The position numbers and the translations under genes are program-made. The notes under the pieces were generated by a model. The model did no database searches. It saw only the letters and a program-made list of their open reading frames with translations, and was not told the origin of the DNA. 64,000 nt of DNA from positions 186,001 through 250,000 of the forward strand of contig NZ_JARGDQ010000003.1 in NCBI RefSeq assembly GCF_029210385.1, written 5' to 3'. This DNA comes from Desulfurivibrio dismutans. GTDB lineage: Bacteria; Desulfobacterota; Desulfobulbia; Desulfobulbales; Desulfurivibrionaceae. Of the stretch, positions 9,160 through 17,487 are shown piece by piece; positions within the stretch are counted from its first letter, which is position 1; each line of letters starts with the position of its first letter.

Positions 9160-9831
9160 TCAAGGAAAGGCGCATGCCGAGGGAGGTTTGTGCAGCAGTG
9201 CCACATCCTTTACCGGAACCTCGCAGGCCCACCCCCACTGCCTGGCAATAAAACGCAAAGTTTCGGCCCGATAAAAGACTACATGGGTGGGATCCTGGCG
9301 ATAATGCCAGGCGGCGAACCGCTCATCGTCAGTCTGAAAACAGGTCATCAGCGCCAGCCACCCGCCTGGACGCAACATGGCGTCTAAACGGGAAAACTCG
9401 CCGGCCGGATCATGAAAATGCTCGATCACTTCGGTACAGGTGATAAAATCGTAGATCTGCTGCAAGACAGCCGGGTCGGGGTAAAAAAAGGGGTCATACA
9501 ACGCGACCCGATGCCCAGCCTCCCGCAGCATGGCGGCCAAGGCCGGGCCGGGGCCACAACCGTAATCAAGCCCCCTGCTGCCGGGGGCCAGGCGCGGCAG
9601 CAACGGCGCAGCCAGCTTGTTTAAAAAACGGCGATAACGAGGATCAGCGGGGTCGTTGTGGTGCTGCCGGTAATGCCAGTGCTCCTCGACCGCCGCCGGC
9701 AGCTGAGCAGGATCGAGAAAACTTGCCCGGCAGACCTCACAGCGCCAGTAAGTACGGCTTCGACTGTGCAGCAGCGGGCGAGGAGTCGGGACACGGCAAA
9801 CCGGGCAAAGCGGCGGGGGCGAATTATTCAT
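9160..9831 (-). CDS. Class I SAM-dependent methyltransferase with N-terminal Cys pairs
   Basis: A 223-residue protein. The N terminus carries CPVC and CEVC pairs (residues 9-12 and about 31-34), probably a small zinc ribbon. The SAM-binding fold follows: motif I GLDYGCGPGPALAAML, an acidic end to strand 2 (YDPFF), the strand-4 region FITCTEVIEHFHDP, and LRPGGWLALMT. This is the Methyltransf_23-like layout often seen in methyltransferases acting on small molecules or sugars; the substrate is unknown. The start has only a weak GGGG upstream. A 110-bp spacer separates it from rnhA. Confidence 0.82.
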   Translation of the reverse strand: MNNSPPPLCPVCRVPTPRPLLHSRSRTYWRCEVCRASFLDPAQLPAAVEEHWHYRQHHNDPADPRYRRFLNKLAAPLLPRLAPGSRGLDYGCGPGPALAAMLREAGHRVALYDPFFYPDPAVLQQIYDFITCTEVIEHFHDPAGEFSRLDAMLRPGGWLALMTCFQTDDERFAAWHYRQDPTHVVFYRAETLRFIARQWGWACEVPVKDVALLHKPPSACAFP

Positions 9832-10026
9832 CGTAGCCCCACGCTAATCGCCCGACGGCCCGCCGTCAAGGGACTGAGACAGGAAGCAGACATTACCACG
9901 GCAACCTGAAACCGGGCGCACCCTGCCATGGGGCCAATGGCCGGCAGGGGAACTTCATTGCCGGCCATTGGCCGAATCTTAAAAAACGTTCAACAGGTTA
10001 TCGGGCCTGACAGTGATTGCCAAGTT

Positions 10027-10710
10027 CTAATGACGGCCATGGCCATGGCCGCCGCCGTGACCGTTTTTCTCCATCATCTTACGGCGCTCGGCCCTTCTTT
10101 GCCGGATCATCAACGTATCCTCGGCCTGGTCCTGGTAGGCCTGCCGCAGAGCCTGGTCGAAATCGCCCAGTTTGCCGCCGTGTTCCCGGCGCGCCGCCTG
10201 GGCCGCTTCCCTGGAAGCAAAGGCCATTTTACTGGTTCGACTCATGGTGCCCGGCAGCTCGGAACCGATCAGATAGGTGGCTTTATCCACCTCCACCAAG
10301 GGTTTGGTTTCACCGGCGGAAGAAAAGTCGGCGGCGTAGATCGCCCTGGGCCCCCGATCAATATTCAGCGACAGACTGACCGCGGCGCAGCGCAAGGAAC
10401 AGGTGGCATCCACCAGGTCGTCATCATAATGAATCAGATGCCGGCTGTGATGCCACTGTGTGCGATCCATGCCGCAATAGGGGCACTTGGGGTACTTGGC
10501 CAGTTCATTTTCCAGGGGAGTGGCATCGGGTTTGGTTTTGGGCATGAACTGCATGGGGGTACCGTCGGTTGTCATGGCCCTGGCCGCCGACGGCCGCAAC
10601 AGCGCCGCCCCGGCCAGGGCCGTCAAACCCATGACTTTGATGGCTTGACGGCGGTCCAGCCCGGTCGGCAGCTCTTCGTTCAGGTTTGCATCCGCCTTGA
10701 TCTGTTCCAT
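10027..10710 (-). CDS. Tat-exported NosL-like protein with His-rich tail
   Basis: A 227-residue protein. GLDRRQAIKVMGLTALAGAA near residue 17 resembles a twin-arginine signal peptide with a possible cut after ARA. The mature part begins Met-rich and has YPKCPYCGMD with further His and Cys residues (HHSRHLIHYDDD, CSLRC), like NosL, a copper-binding accessory protein of nitrous oxide reductase. The C terminus is charged and ends GHGGGHGHGRH, a likely metal-binding tail. GAGGAAGCAA precedes the ATG at 10710. No other nos genes are in the window, so an export/metal-handling role elsewhere is possible. Confidence 0.72.
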   Translation of the reverse strand: MEQIKADANLNEELPTGLDRRQAIKVMGLTALAGAALLRPSAARAMTTDGTPMQFMPKTKPDATPLENELAKYPKCPYCGMDRTQWHHSRHLIHYDDDLVDATCSLRCAAVSLSLNIDRGPRAIYAADFSSAGETKPLVEVDKATYLIGSELPGTMSRTSKMAFASREAAQAARREHGGKLGDFDQALRQAYQDQAEDTLMIRQRRAERRKMMEKNGHGGGHGHGRH

Positions 10711-11054
10711 TTGCTTCCTCCTCTCTGATTGGACCACCAGGGAGCACCAACCGTCGCCCCGACAGCCGAAAACGGTAATCGTTAACCAAGGCCAATTACC
10801 GGCTGACAAACGGCCCGTAATCATTCAGCCGTACCACAGATTCGGGCAAGCAGACAGGCGCAACGTACTCTCATCAGGTAAACCTGGCTGATCGCCCAAA
10901 GGTGCGGCGCGGCTGAAGGACTACGCGCAACATGCACAACGTCGGAGTATAAGGAGGAAAAAGAGCAACCACAATGCGGCAAATTGTCGCAGTCAGGACC
11001 CCGTCAAAGTCATTATCTTTGGTGTGACGAGGCGCGAAGCCCGACAGCAACGGT
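10711..11054. other. Gene-free 344-bp spacer containing repeat copy F
   Basis: Separates the DUF2798 gene and the NosL-like gene, both on the minus strand. About 120 bp in the middle is a divergent copy of the dispersed element. The rest has no open frame with coding character. No convincing promoter was found. Confidence 0.5.
10812..10933. repeat. Dispersed intergenic element, copy F (divergent)
   Basis: Has CAGCCGTACCACAGATTCGG on the left and an approximately complementary block GCCCAAAGGTGCGGCGCGGC on the right, with the shared core GGCTGATCGCCC. It is the most diverged of the longer copies and is not immediately adjacent to a stop codon. Confidence 0.5.
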
Positions 11055-11282
11055 TCAGTCGGTGATCCTGGCCACAATCCGCCGGGCCACCGGCAGCACC
11101 AGGAGAATAGCAGGAAAGGCCACCACGAAGGCGGTGATAAAAGCGGTCAGCCAGCGGCGGAGGAAATCGTCCACCAGGCCGAGATTGAGCAGGGTTATAA
11201 CCCCGGACATCAGCAGGGACATCAGCAGCGAGGTAAAAAAGGCCAGCAGCAGGTGACTGAAGCGGGCGGGAACTTTCGACAT
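11055..11282 (-). CDS. DUF2798-family small membrane protein
   Basis: A 75-residue protein with two hydrophobic helices (about residues 8-32 and 43-67) separated by LGLVDDFLRRWLTAFI. The pattern of an F/L-rich first helix, G-V-I-T, then a W-L-x-A-F-x-x-A second helix and a P-x-A-R-R-I end resembles DUF2798 proteins. Function is unknown. The ATG at 11282 has AAGGAG upstream and lies 11 bases after the cobU stop. Confidence 0.72.
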   Translation of the reverse strand: MSKVPARFSHLLLAFFTSLLMSLLMSGVITLLNLGLVDDFLRRWLTAFITAFVVAFPAILLVLPVARRIVARITD

Positions 11283-11293
11283 CGATTTACTCC

Positions 11294-11827
11294 TTAACCG
11301 GCCAGGCCGGTTGGCTCTCCTTTCAGCACCTGGGGCAGCCCCGCCACCGTCATGATCACTCGGTCGCAACGGGCGGCCAGGCGCTGGTGCAGCCGCCCGG
11401 CTTCATCGCAGAAACGGCGGGTCAGGGCCCCCATGGGGACCACCCCCAGGCCGGTTTCATTGCCGACCATAATCAACCGGCCCTGAATATCGGGCAGCAG
11501 TGCCAGCAGGGCGGCGGTTTCAGCCGCCAGCAGATTTTCGTCTTCGGCCAGCAGCAGCCCGGTTAGCCACAGGGTCAGGCAATCCACCAGCAGACAGCGC
11601 TCCGGCGCCATGCGAGCGGCCAACACCGCCGCCAGGTCATGCTTTACCTCCACCAGTCCCCAATCGGTCGGCCGCGAAGCCTGATGATGCCGGATCCGCT
11701 CCTGCATCTCGACATCGTCGGCCCGGGCGGTGGCGAGATAGGTCACCGCCAGCCCGCTCTCCGCCGCCAGGCGCTCGGCCAGGGAACTCTTACCGGACCG
11801 GACGCCGCCTAAAATCAACTCCCGCAT
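11294..11827 (-). CDS. cobU: Adenosylcobinamide kinase / adenosylcobinamide-phosphate guanylyltransferase
   Basis: A bifunctional enzyme of the cobalamin nucleotide-loop pathway: phosphorylates adenosylcobinamide, then adds GMP. The 177-residue protein shows the P-loop LGGVRSGKSSLAERLA, the YLATARADDVEMQERIRHHQ segment with the guanylyl-accepting His region, LLVDCLTLWLTGLL, and GNETGLGVVPMGALTRRF. Length is standard. Its start overlaps the end of the upstream RNA methyltransferase gene by 13 bases. No other cobalamin-assembly gene is nearby, but cbiMQO and a corrinoid-type methyltransferase cluster are in the window. Confidence 0.94.
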   Translation of the reverse strand: MRELILGGVRSGKSSLAERLAAESGLAVTYLATARADDVEMQERIRHHQASRPTDWGLVEVKHDLAAVLAARMAPERCLLVDCLTLWLTGLLLAEDENLLAAETAALLALLPDIQGRLIMVGNETGLGVVPMGALTRRFCDEAGRLHQRLAARCDRVIMTVAGLPQVLKGEPTGLAG

Positions 11828-12741
11828 AGCGACTGCTCCCCGCGGCTGGCGCTTTCCCGCCCCGAGGCGCCGATGTTTTTGTCCGGCGCGCCAACAACTG
11901 CTGACTGTTTTCCGGTCGCCGAGGGAGACACCTCTCCGGAGCAGCCCGGCTCTATAGGCGGCGGCAAATCCTCGGCCGGCAGTCTCTGGGCATCATACCA
12001 CAGGAACTGGCGGCAAAACCCGCGGATAACCCGGGCCTCCTTGGCCCGCAACCCCACCCGGCCCAACAGGGAACGGATATTTTTCATCCAGTAAGAGGAA
12101 TCCTCGGGCCGCAGAAACCCCACTTTCTGCAACACCTGCTCGACATGTCCGTACATCGCATCCAGCTCATGCACCGTGGCCAGGGCGGGGCGACAGACAG
12201 GGCCGGCAGCGGCCAGGGCTTCATGGACCGCGGTGTGCAGTTCGTAGCTGAGTACCGCCACCGCCTGGGCCAGATTAAGGGAAGAAAAATCGGCGGTGGG
12301 AATGGTGGTGAGCTGATGACAGAGATAAAGATCCTCGTTGGTCAGCCCCCGGTCTTCCGGCCCGAACAGCAGGGCCACTCGGTTATCGGCCAGGTAGGGC
12401 ACCGCTTCCCGCATGGCGGCTCGGGGCGGCGGGCACATACCCCGTCCGCGCCCCTGGCGGGCCGAGGTGGCAATAACCCGGCCAAAGGGGGCTAAAGCCG
12501 CGGCCACGGTGTCGTGGCGCTCCAGCCGGTCGATCAGTTCTGCTGCCTTGTGGGTAGCGGTTTTGAGCATCTTCTCCCGCTGGTAATCGCGGTCGCCCAC
12601 CACGACCAGGCTGGAGATCCCCATGTTCATGGCGATGCGGGCGGCAGAGCCAATGTTTTCCTCGAACTTGGGTTTTTTCAGAACAATGGCGGCATTGGCC
12701 AGCATCGCCGCGGCTGCCGGTTTACTCTTGGCAATGTTCAT
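11815..12741 (-). CDS. TrmH/SpoU-family tRNA/rRNA methyltransferase (TrmJ-like)
   Basis: A 308-residue SPOUT-class 2'-O-ribose methyltransferase. Motif 1 is NIGSAARIAMNMG; motif 2/3 segments are ALLFGPEDRGLTNEDL and LNLAQAVAVLSYEL, which form the knotted SAM site. A helical C-terminal segment (residues about 205-265) resembles the TrmJ extension, and the last 40 residues look disordered. TrmJ methylates position 32 of tRNAs; the exact target here is inferred. An in-frame GTG at 12750 overlaps the RNase R stop, but the ATG at 12741 is preferred. No strong ribosome-binding site is visible. Confidence 0.87.
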   Translation of the reverse strand: MNIAKSKPAAAAMLANAAIVLKKPKFEENIGSAARIAMNMGISSLVVVGDRDYQREKMLKTATHKAAELIDRLERHDTVAAALAPFGRVIATSARQGRGRGMCPPPRAAMREAVPYLADNRVALLFGPEDRGLTNEDLYLCHQLTTIPTADFSSLNLAQAVAVLSYELHTAVHEALAAAGPVCRPALATVHELDAMYGHVEQVLQKVGFLRPEDSSYWMKNIRSLLGRVGLRAKEARVIRGFCRQFLWYDAQRLPAEDLPPPIEPGCSGEVSPSATGKQSAVVGAPDKNIGASGRESASRGEQSLCGS

Positions 12742-12746
12742 TAACT

Positions 12747-14942
12747 TCACCCAGCCGGCGCCAAGGTAAAGTTAAGCCGCCGGCGACGCTGATCCACTTC
12801 GACCAGGCGGACCCGCACCGGATCGCCGATCTGGTAGATTTTGCCGTGCCGGCGGCCGATCAGGCGGTGGCTTTTCTCTTCCACCTCATAATAATCGTCC
12901 TTCATCTCGCTCAACGCAACCGCGCCACTGAGCATTATCTCAATAAGCTCGATAAAAACCCCGAAAGAACCCACCCCGGAAACCACCGCCTCGAATTCCT
13001 CGCCCACTCGGTCGGTCATGTACAGGGCGGCCAGGCGGTCGTTGACATTGCGTTCCGCGTCCACCGCCAGCCGTTCCCGCCGGGAAAGCCAGATCCCGGC
13101 CTCATCCACCGAATGACCCGGGGCCAGGCCGCCGCTGGGGCCCAAATCCGTCTTTTTGCCCCGCGGTTTGGAGGCCACTCCCAGCAGCTTGGCCAGGGCC
13201 CGGTGGACCATCAGGTCGGGATAGCGACGGATGGGCGAGGTAAAGTGGGTATAATGGGTGGCCGCCAGCCCGAAATGGCCGACGTTCTCCGGGGCATAAC
13301 GGGCCTGCTGCATGGAGCGCAACAGCAGGCTGCTGACGATGTACTCCCGGGGGGTGCCCGCCGCCAGTTTCAGTGCCTTGCCGAACCAGCCCGGGCCATC
13401 GGGGTTATCGGGGACATCCAGGCCCATGGCCCGGGCGAATTCAGCAAATTCCCCCACCTTGACCGGGTCCGGATCTTCATGGATGCGGTAAAGGACCTCG
13501 GCCCCCTTGCGTTCAAGAAACTCCGCCACCGCCTCGTTGGCCGCCAGCATGCACTCTTCCACCAGCTTGTGGGCCACATTGCGTTCCGAGCGGCGGATCA
13601 CATCCACCTGGCCGTCATCATCCACATGGATATCGGCTTCGGGGATCTCAAAACCGATGCTGCCCCGGGCCATCCGTACCCGGTTCAAACAGGCGGCCAA
13701 CTCCTGCAGTTGCTCCAGCCCGGTCAGCACGTCCTCATAACGGCGACACAACTCCGGCTCGCGATCTTCCAGGATGGCCCGGACCTGATTGTAGGTCAGC
13801 CGGTGGCGGCTCTTGATCAGGCTGCGGTGAAATTTGGCTTTTCGGCGGCGGCCCTGGCGGTCAAAGTCAATGACGGCGGTAAAAGTGCAGCGATCCACCC
13901 CCGGCATCAGGCTGCAAAGGTTGTTGGACAGCCGTTCCGGCAGCATGGGCAAAACCCGGCCAGGGAAATAAACGCTGGTACCCCGGGCATAAGCCTCGCT
14001 GTCCAACCGGCTGCCGGGCCGCACATAGTGACTGACATCGGCGATGGAGACGTAGAGGCGAAAACCGCCGTTATCAAGGGGTTCCACCGCCACCGCGTCA
14101 TCAAAGTCGCGGGCGTCTTCGCCGTCGATGGTGACGTGGGGAATGCCGCGCAGATCCTCCCGGTCTTTGGTCAGCCGCACTCCGGCCTTCAGATCCTCGG
14201 CCTCGGCCAGCAGCTCATCATCGAACTTGTGGGACAACTCAAAGGATCGAATGGCCATCTCGGTCTGAACCCGGGCGTCGGCGGGATTACCCAGCACCTC
14301 CAGCACCCGCCCCTCGGGGTTGCCCTGATCGCGGAATTTTTCGATCTCGGCATAGACCGCATCGCCATTGCGAGCACCAAGGCTACGGGCCCGTTTCACC
14401 ACGATCCGGTAAGGCAGCCGTTCGTCTTCCGGCTCCACCAGGCCGGTGCTCTTGCCGGCGACATAGAAGCCCACCATCCGAGTGATACCCCGGGAGACAA
14501 TCTCCACCACTTTGCCTTCGGCCCGGTCCCGGCTCTGCTTGACCACCTGTACCAGCACCTTGTCGCCATGAATGGCGCCGCCCAGCGCCGCCCCCGGCGG
14601 CAGAAAAATATCCTTTTTGAACTTGGCCGCCGCGGCGGGATCGGTCAACACGGCAAAGCCGAATCCCCGCTGATGTATGCTGACCTCCGCCTCAAAGATT
14701 TTGTCGGTCGGCGACGGTTTCCCGGCCCGGGGCCGGCTTTTCTCGACCCGGCCGGCTTTGCCGCCGGACTTGCGAAAAGCGGCCGGCGCCACCTGCTCAT
14801 CATGCAAATCAGCAGGACCAGGCCCGCCAAGTCCGAAAATCGAACCGGATCGGCCAGCAACGACCTGGCGACTGCGACGATTTTGACGTTTCTGCGGCAT
14901 TTTAGCGGCATGCTTGCCGCCCTGCGGTTTCCTTCTGCTCAA
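12747..14942 (-). CDS. rnr: Ribonuclease R (RNase II/RNB-family 3'-5' exoribonuclease)
   Basis: A processive exoribonuclease degrading structured RNA. The 731-residue protein has a basic, low-complexity N-terminal tail (about 80 residues), cold-shock-type OB domains, an RNB catalytic domain with TIDGEDARDFDDAV (Asp cluster) through HYTHFTSPIRRYPDL, and a C-terminal S1 domain (GVGSFGVFIELIEIML). The start is taken as TTG at 14942 because GAGGAG sits 6 bases upstream; the first ATG, at 14900, has no such site. It overlaps neither flank except by closeness to the downstream methyltransferase gene. Confidence 0.94.
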   Translation of the reverse strand: MSRRKPQGGKHAAKMPQKRQNRRSRQVVAGRSGSIFGLGGPGPADLHDEQVAPAAFRKSGGKAGRVEKSRPRAGKPSPTDKIFEAEVSIHQRGFGFAVLTDPAAAAKFKKDIFLPPGAALGGAIHGDKVLVQVVKQSRDRAEGKVVEIVSRGITRMVGFYVAGKSTGLVEPEDERLPYRIVVKRARSLGARNGDAVYAEIEKFRDQGNPEGRVLEVLGNPADARVQTEMAIRSFELSHKFDDELLAEAEDLKAGVRLTKDREDLRGIPHVTIDGEDARDFDDAVAVEPLDNGGFRLYVSIADVSHYVRPGSRLDSEAYARGTSVYFPGRVLPMLPERLSNNLCSLMPGVDRCTFTAVIDFDRQGRRRKAKFHRSLIKSRHRLTYNQVRAILEDREPELCRRYEDVLTGLEQLQELAACLNRVRMARGSIGFEIPEADIHVDDDGQVDVIRRSERNVAHKLVEECMLAANEAVAEFLERKGAEVLYRIHEDPDPVKVGEFAEFARAMGLDVPDNPDGPGWFGKALKLAAGTPREYIVSSLLLRSMQQARYAPENVGHFGLAATHYTHFTSPIRRYPDLMVHRALAKLLGVASKPRGKKTDLGPSGGLAPGHSVDEAGIWLSRRERLAVDAERNVNDRLAALYMTDRVGEEFEAVVSGVGSFGVFIELIEIMLSGAVALSEMKDDYYEVEEKSHRLIGRRHGKIYQIGDPVRVRLVEVDQRRRRLNFTLAPAG

Positions 14943-15251
14943 AATTTACTCCTCGGCTACGGTATTCATGTTGCCCCGGTGAGGCAAAAAAGTCTGTCAA
15001 CTATGGTAAAATCATTTATCATGGATAACTGTGAAACTTGTCGGGGTCGCAAAAAAGCCGCGCCGCCGACTGGGCACGCTTTGTGACTGCTTGTTTTCGC
15101 GTTACCGGCCAACACGTTTGGTGGGTTTTTGCAAGCTTATCAAACTTGTCGGTGTTGCCGGGTGGGTTCGACAATGATTACACTATCCACAAACAAGCGG
15201 CATCCCACCCCAACAAGCCGCCATTGTAACCTAATTTGAGCGATTTTGCTA
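14943..15251. other. 309-bp divergent intergenic region between rnr and the RSH gene
   Basis: Must hold promoters for both divergent genes. A TTGACA is present on the minus strand (14995-15000), but no good -10 follows at the usual spacing. AAACTTGTCGG occurs twice in direct orientation (near 15032 and 15145) and resembles the arm of the palindrome at 30041. A DnaA-box-like TATCCACAAAC occurs once at about 15185. No open frame looks coding. Confidence 0.4.
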
Positions 15252-17468
15252 ATGACAAAGCCAGCCATCGCCAAAACCGACAGACCCGACAAAAGCGAGC
15301 ACGGCCCAGATTCTCCCGGCCGGCGCGGTACCCTATGCCCCATCGGCATTAAGGGCACGGGCTCGTTTGATATCGCCGCCCACTGCCGCCGCATGGAAGA
15401 ACTGCTTGGCGACCAGGAAGGGCCGGCCCGGCTTTTCTGGCAGGCGCTGTCCTTCGCTGTCGCCGCCCACCAGGACCAGCGGCGCAAATCCGGCGAGGCC
15501 TATATCAGCCACCCCCTGCAGGTGGCCCAGATTCTGGCGGAAGAACTGGATGTCCGCGACCCTAAAATTCTAGCCGCCGCCGTCCTGCACGATACCATTG
15601 AGGACGTGCCGGAAATCACCACCGTTACCATCGGCGAGATGTTCGGCAGCGACGTCGAGGAAACGGTGGAGGCCTGCACCAAGATTGCCAGCTTTGCCGG
15701 TGACCGGCAGAATTTTTACAAGCTGGTCCACCGCAAGCTTTTCTCCGGAGCGGCCGCCCGGCTGGAGGTGATGCTGATCAAAATCGTCGACCGGCTGCAC
15801 AATCTACGCACCTTGGACTCCATGCCCCGGCACAAACGGCAGAAAATCGCCGAAGAAACCCTGGACATCTATGCCCCGCTGGCCAAGGTCATGGGGCTGT
15901 ACTCCATCAAGCGCGAGCTTTACAACCAGGCCCTGACCTACAAGTTCCCTCGCCAGAGCCAGAAGGTCAACGCCAAAATCAAGCGACTGGCGGCCAGCGA
16001 GGTTATGCAGGACGTCAAACGCACCCTGGAAGAGTTGTGCCGCCAGTCGTGGGTCACCGCCGATGTTCGGATTCGCCCCAAAGGTTTGTGGGCCTACTTC
16101 GATCCCGGCCACAAAGTGCTGCACAAAAGCATCCCTCACCCCATGGAGGTGGAGATCATCGCCGATGATATCCAGAACTGCTACCGCACTTTAGGCCTGA
16201 TCGACCAGACCTACCCGCCAATCCCCCGCACCATCCGCGATTTTATCGCCAACCCCAAGTCCACCGGTTATCAGAGCATCCATGTGCGCTGTAACGTCAA
16301 AGGCTGGCATGTCCTGTTCAAGATCCGCACCCCGGAGATGCAGAATTCCTCCCGGGCCGGCTTGCTGCGCGGCTGGACCAGCCGGGGCAAAGGAGAAGCC
16401 GCCACCCTGACCCGCGAGGTCCGGGAAATGTTCGACCTGATGGGCAGCGACGACGGCAGTTCTTATCGAGACATGATCGCCGTAAGCAGCAGCAAAGAAA
16501 TCTACACCTACACCCCTAAAGGCGCCCTGATGGTACTGCCCAAGCAGAGCATCGTGCTGGATTTTGCCTTCAAGGTACATACCGACATCGGCAAGCGCTG
16601 TGTCAGCGCCATGATCGGCGGTAAAAAAGCAGGCCCGGAAAAAGTACTCCATGACGGTGATCAGGTCAGCATTGTCACCCGCAAAGAACCGGTGCGTTTT
16701 GAACCCGGCATTCAGCAGTTGTGCCAGACCCCCAAGGCCCGGGCCGAACTGGCAAAAATGTTTCGGGAACGCCGCCTTAAGCTGGCTTTGGATGTAGGAC
16801 GTTCCATTGTCCACCAGGAGTTGAAACGCTACGGGGTGCCACTGGATATCCTGGAAAGCCCCGGCATGGAAGATATTCTTGCCTATTTCCGGGAGGAGAA
16901 CCGGGATGAGTTGTTGCAGGCGGTGGGCGAAGGGCGTCTGCGCCTGCAGGAACTGGTCTTTGAACTGATCGAAGGGCTTTATGCCGGTCGGCCCACCCTG
17001 CAGCCGCCCACCGGCAGCCTTAACCGGATTTTTTTAAATACCCTGGACCCGGCCTGTATCAAATTTTCCCGCTGCTGCAACCCGGTGCCCACCGACAAAG
17101 GACTTTACGCCCTGCTCAGTGAACGGGGGCTTTCCATCCACCGAAAAGAATGCCAGACCATGGCCAAGCTTAAGGTCAAGCGGGAAGACGTGGTGGAGGT
17201 GCGCTGGAGCCTCAAGGCCACCAAACTGTACAAGGCCCAGACCCTGCTGATCCTGGCCGCCCCCTCCCGCAACCGGGTTTTGATGATGCTCAGTGTGGCG
17301 CCAGAAGAGATGCAGATCACCGACATCGAACTGCTGAGCCGGCATACCAACGCCAGAACCTCGGCCTGGCAGATCCATTTCACCCTGGAAAACCTCCAGG
17401 GCCTGAAAAACCTGTTGCAGCACCTGGTCAAAACCGGCCTGCACTATGAATTCGTTTTAGAGCACTGA
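15252..17468 (+). CDS. RelA/SpoT-homologue (RSH); hydrolase site intact, synthetase site substituted
   Basis: A 738-residue long-RSH protein: HD hydrolase (about 55-220), RelA_SpoT synthetase-like domain (about 255-385), TGS (KEIYTYTPKGALMVLP, about 415-475) and a C-terminal helical/zinc-finger-like (FSRCCNPVP) and ACT region. Hydrolase residues are present: R77/R78, H87, HD113-114, ED117-118, D180 and N184. In the synthetase domain, the position of the catalytic Asp appears to be H296 and the following Arg appears to be E301, and the usual Lys/Ser-rich RPKxxxSIxxKM region is altered (RPKGLWAYFDPGH), though GYQSIH is kept. I infer a ppGpp hydrolase rather than a bifunctional enzyme. ATG at 15252; a TTG two codons earlier is less likely. 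Confidence 0.9.
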   Translation: MTKPAIAKTDRPDKSEHGPDSPGRRGTLCPIGIKGTGSFDIAAHCRRMEELLGDQEGPARLFWQALSFAVAAHQDQRRKSGEAYISHPLQVAQILAEELDVRDPKILAAAVLHDTIEDVPEITTVTIGEMFGSDVEETVEACTKIASFAGDRQNFYKLVHRKLFSGAAARLEVMLIKIVDRLHNLRTLDSMPRHKRQKIAEETLDIYAPLAKVMGLYSIKRELYNQALTYKFPRQSQKVNAKIKRLAASEVMQDVKRTLEELCRQSWVTADVRIRPKGLWAYFDPGHKVLHKSIPHPMEVEIIADDIQNCYRTLGLIDQTYPPIPRTIRDFIANPKSTGYQSIHVRCNVKGWHVLFKIRTPEMQNSSRAGLLRGWTSRGKGEAATLTREVREMFDLMGSDDGSSYRDMIAVSSSKEIYTYTPKGALMVLPKQSIVLDFAFKVHTDIGKRCVSAMIGGKKAGPEKVLHDGDQVSIVTRKEPVRFEPGIQQLCQTPKARAELAKMFRERRLKLALDVGRSIVHQELKRYGVPLDILESPGMEDILAYFREENRDELLQAVGEGRLRLQELVFELIEGLYAGRPTLQPPTGSLNRIFLNTLDPACIKFSRCCNPVPTDKGLYALLSERGLSIHRKECQTMAKLKVKREDVVEVRWSLKATKLYKAQTLLILAAPSRNRVLMMLSVAPEEMQITDIELLSRHTNARTSAWQIHFTLENLQGLKNLLQHLVKTGLHYEFVLEH

Positions 17469-17487
17469 ACCCTGGACTTATTACAAG

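Noticed and set aside
12846-15086. A 746-codon open frame on the plus strand opposite RNase R
   Set aside because: High GC with codon bias in rnr keeps the antisense frame open; its translation is Gly/His/Gln-rich and lacks domain motifs, while the minus-strand protein has all RNase R motifs.
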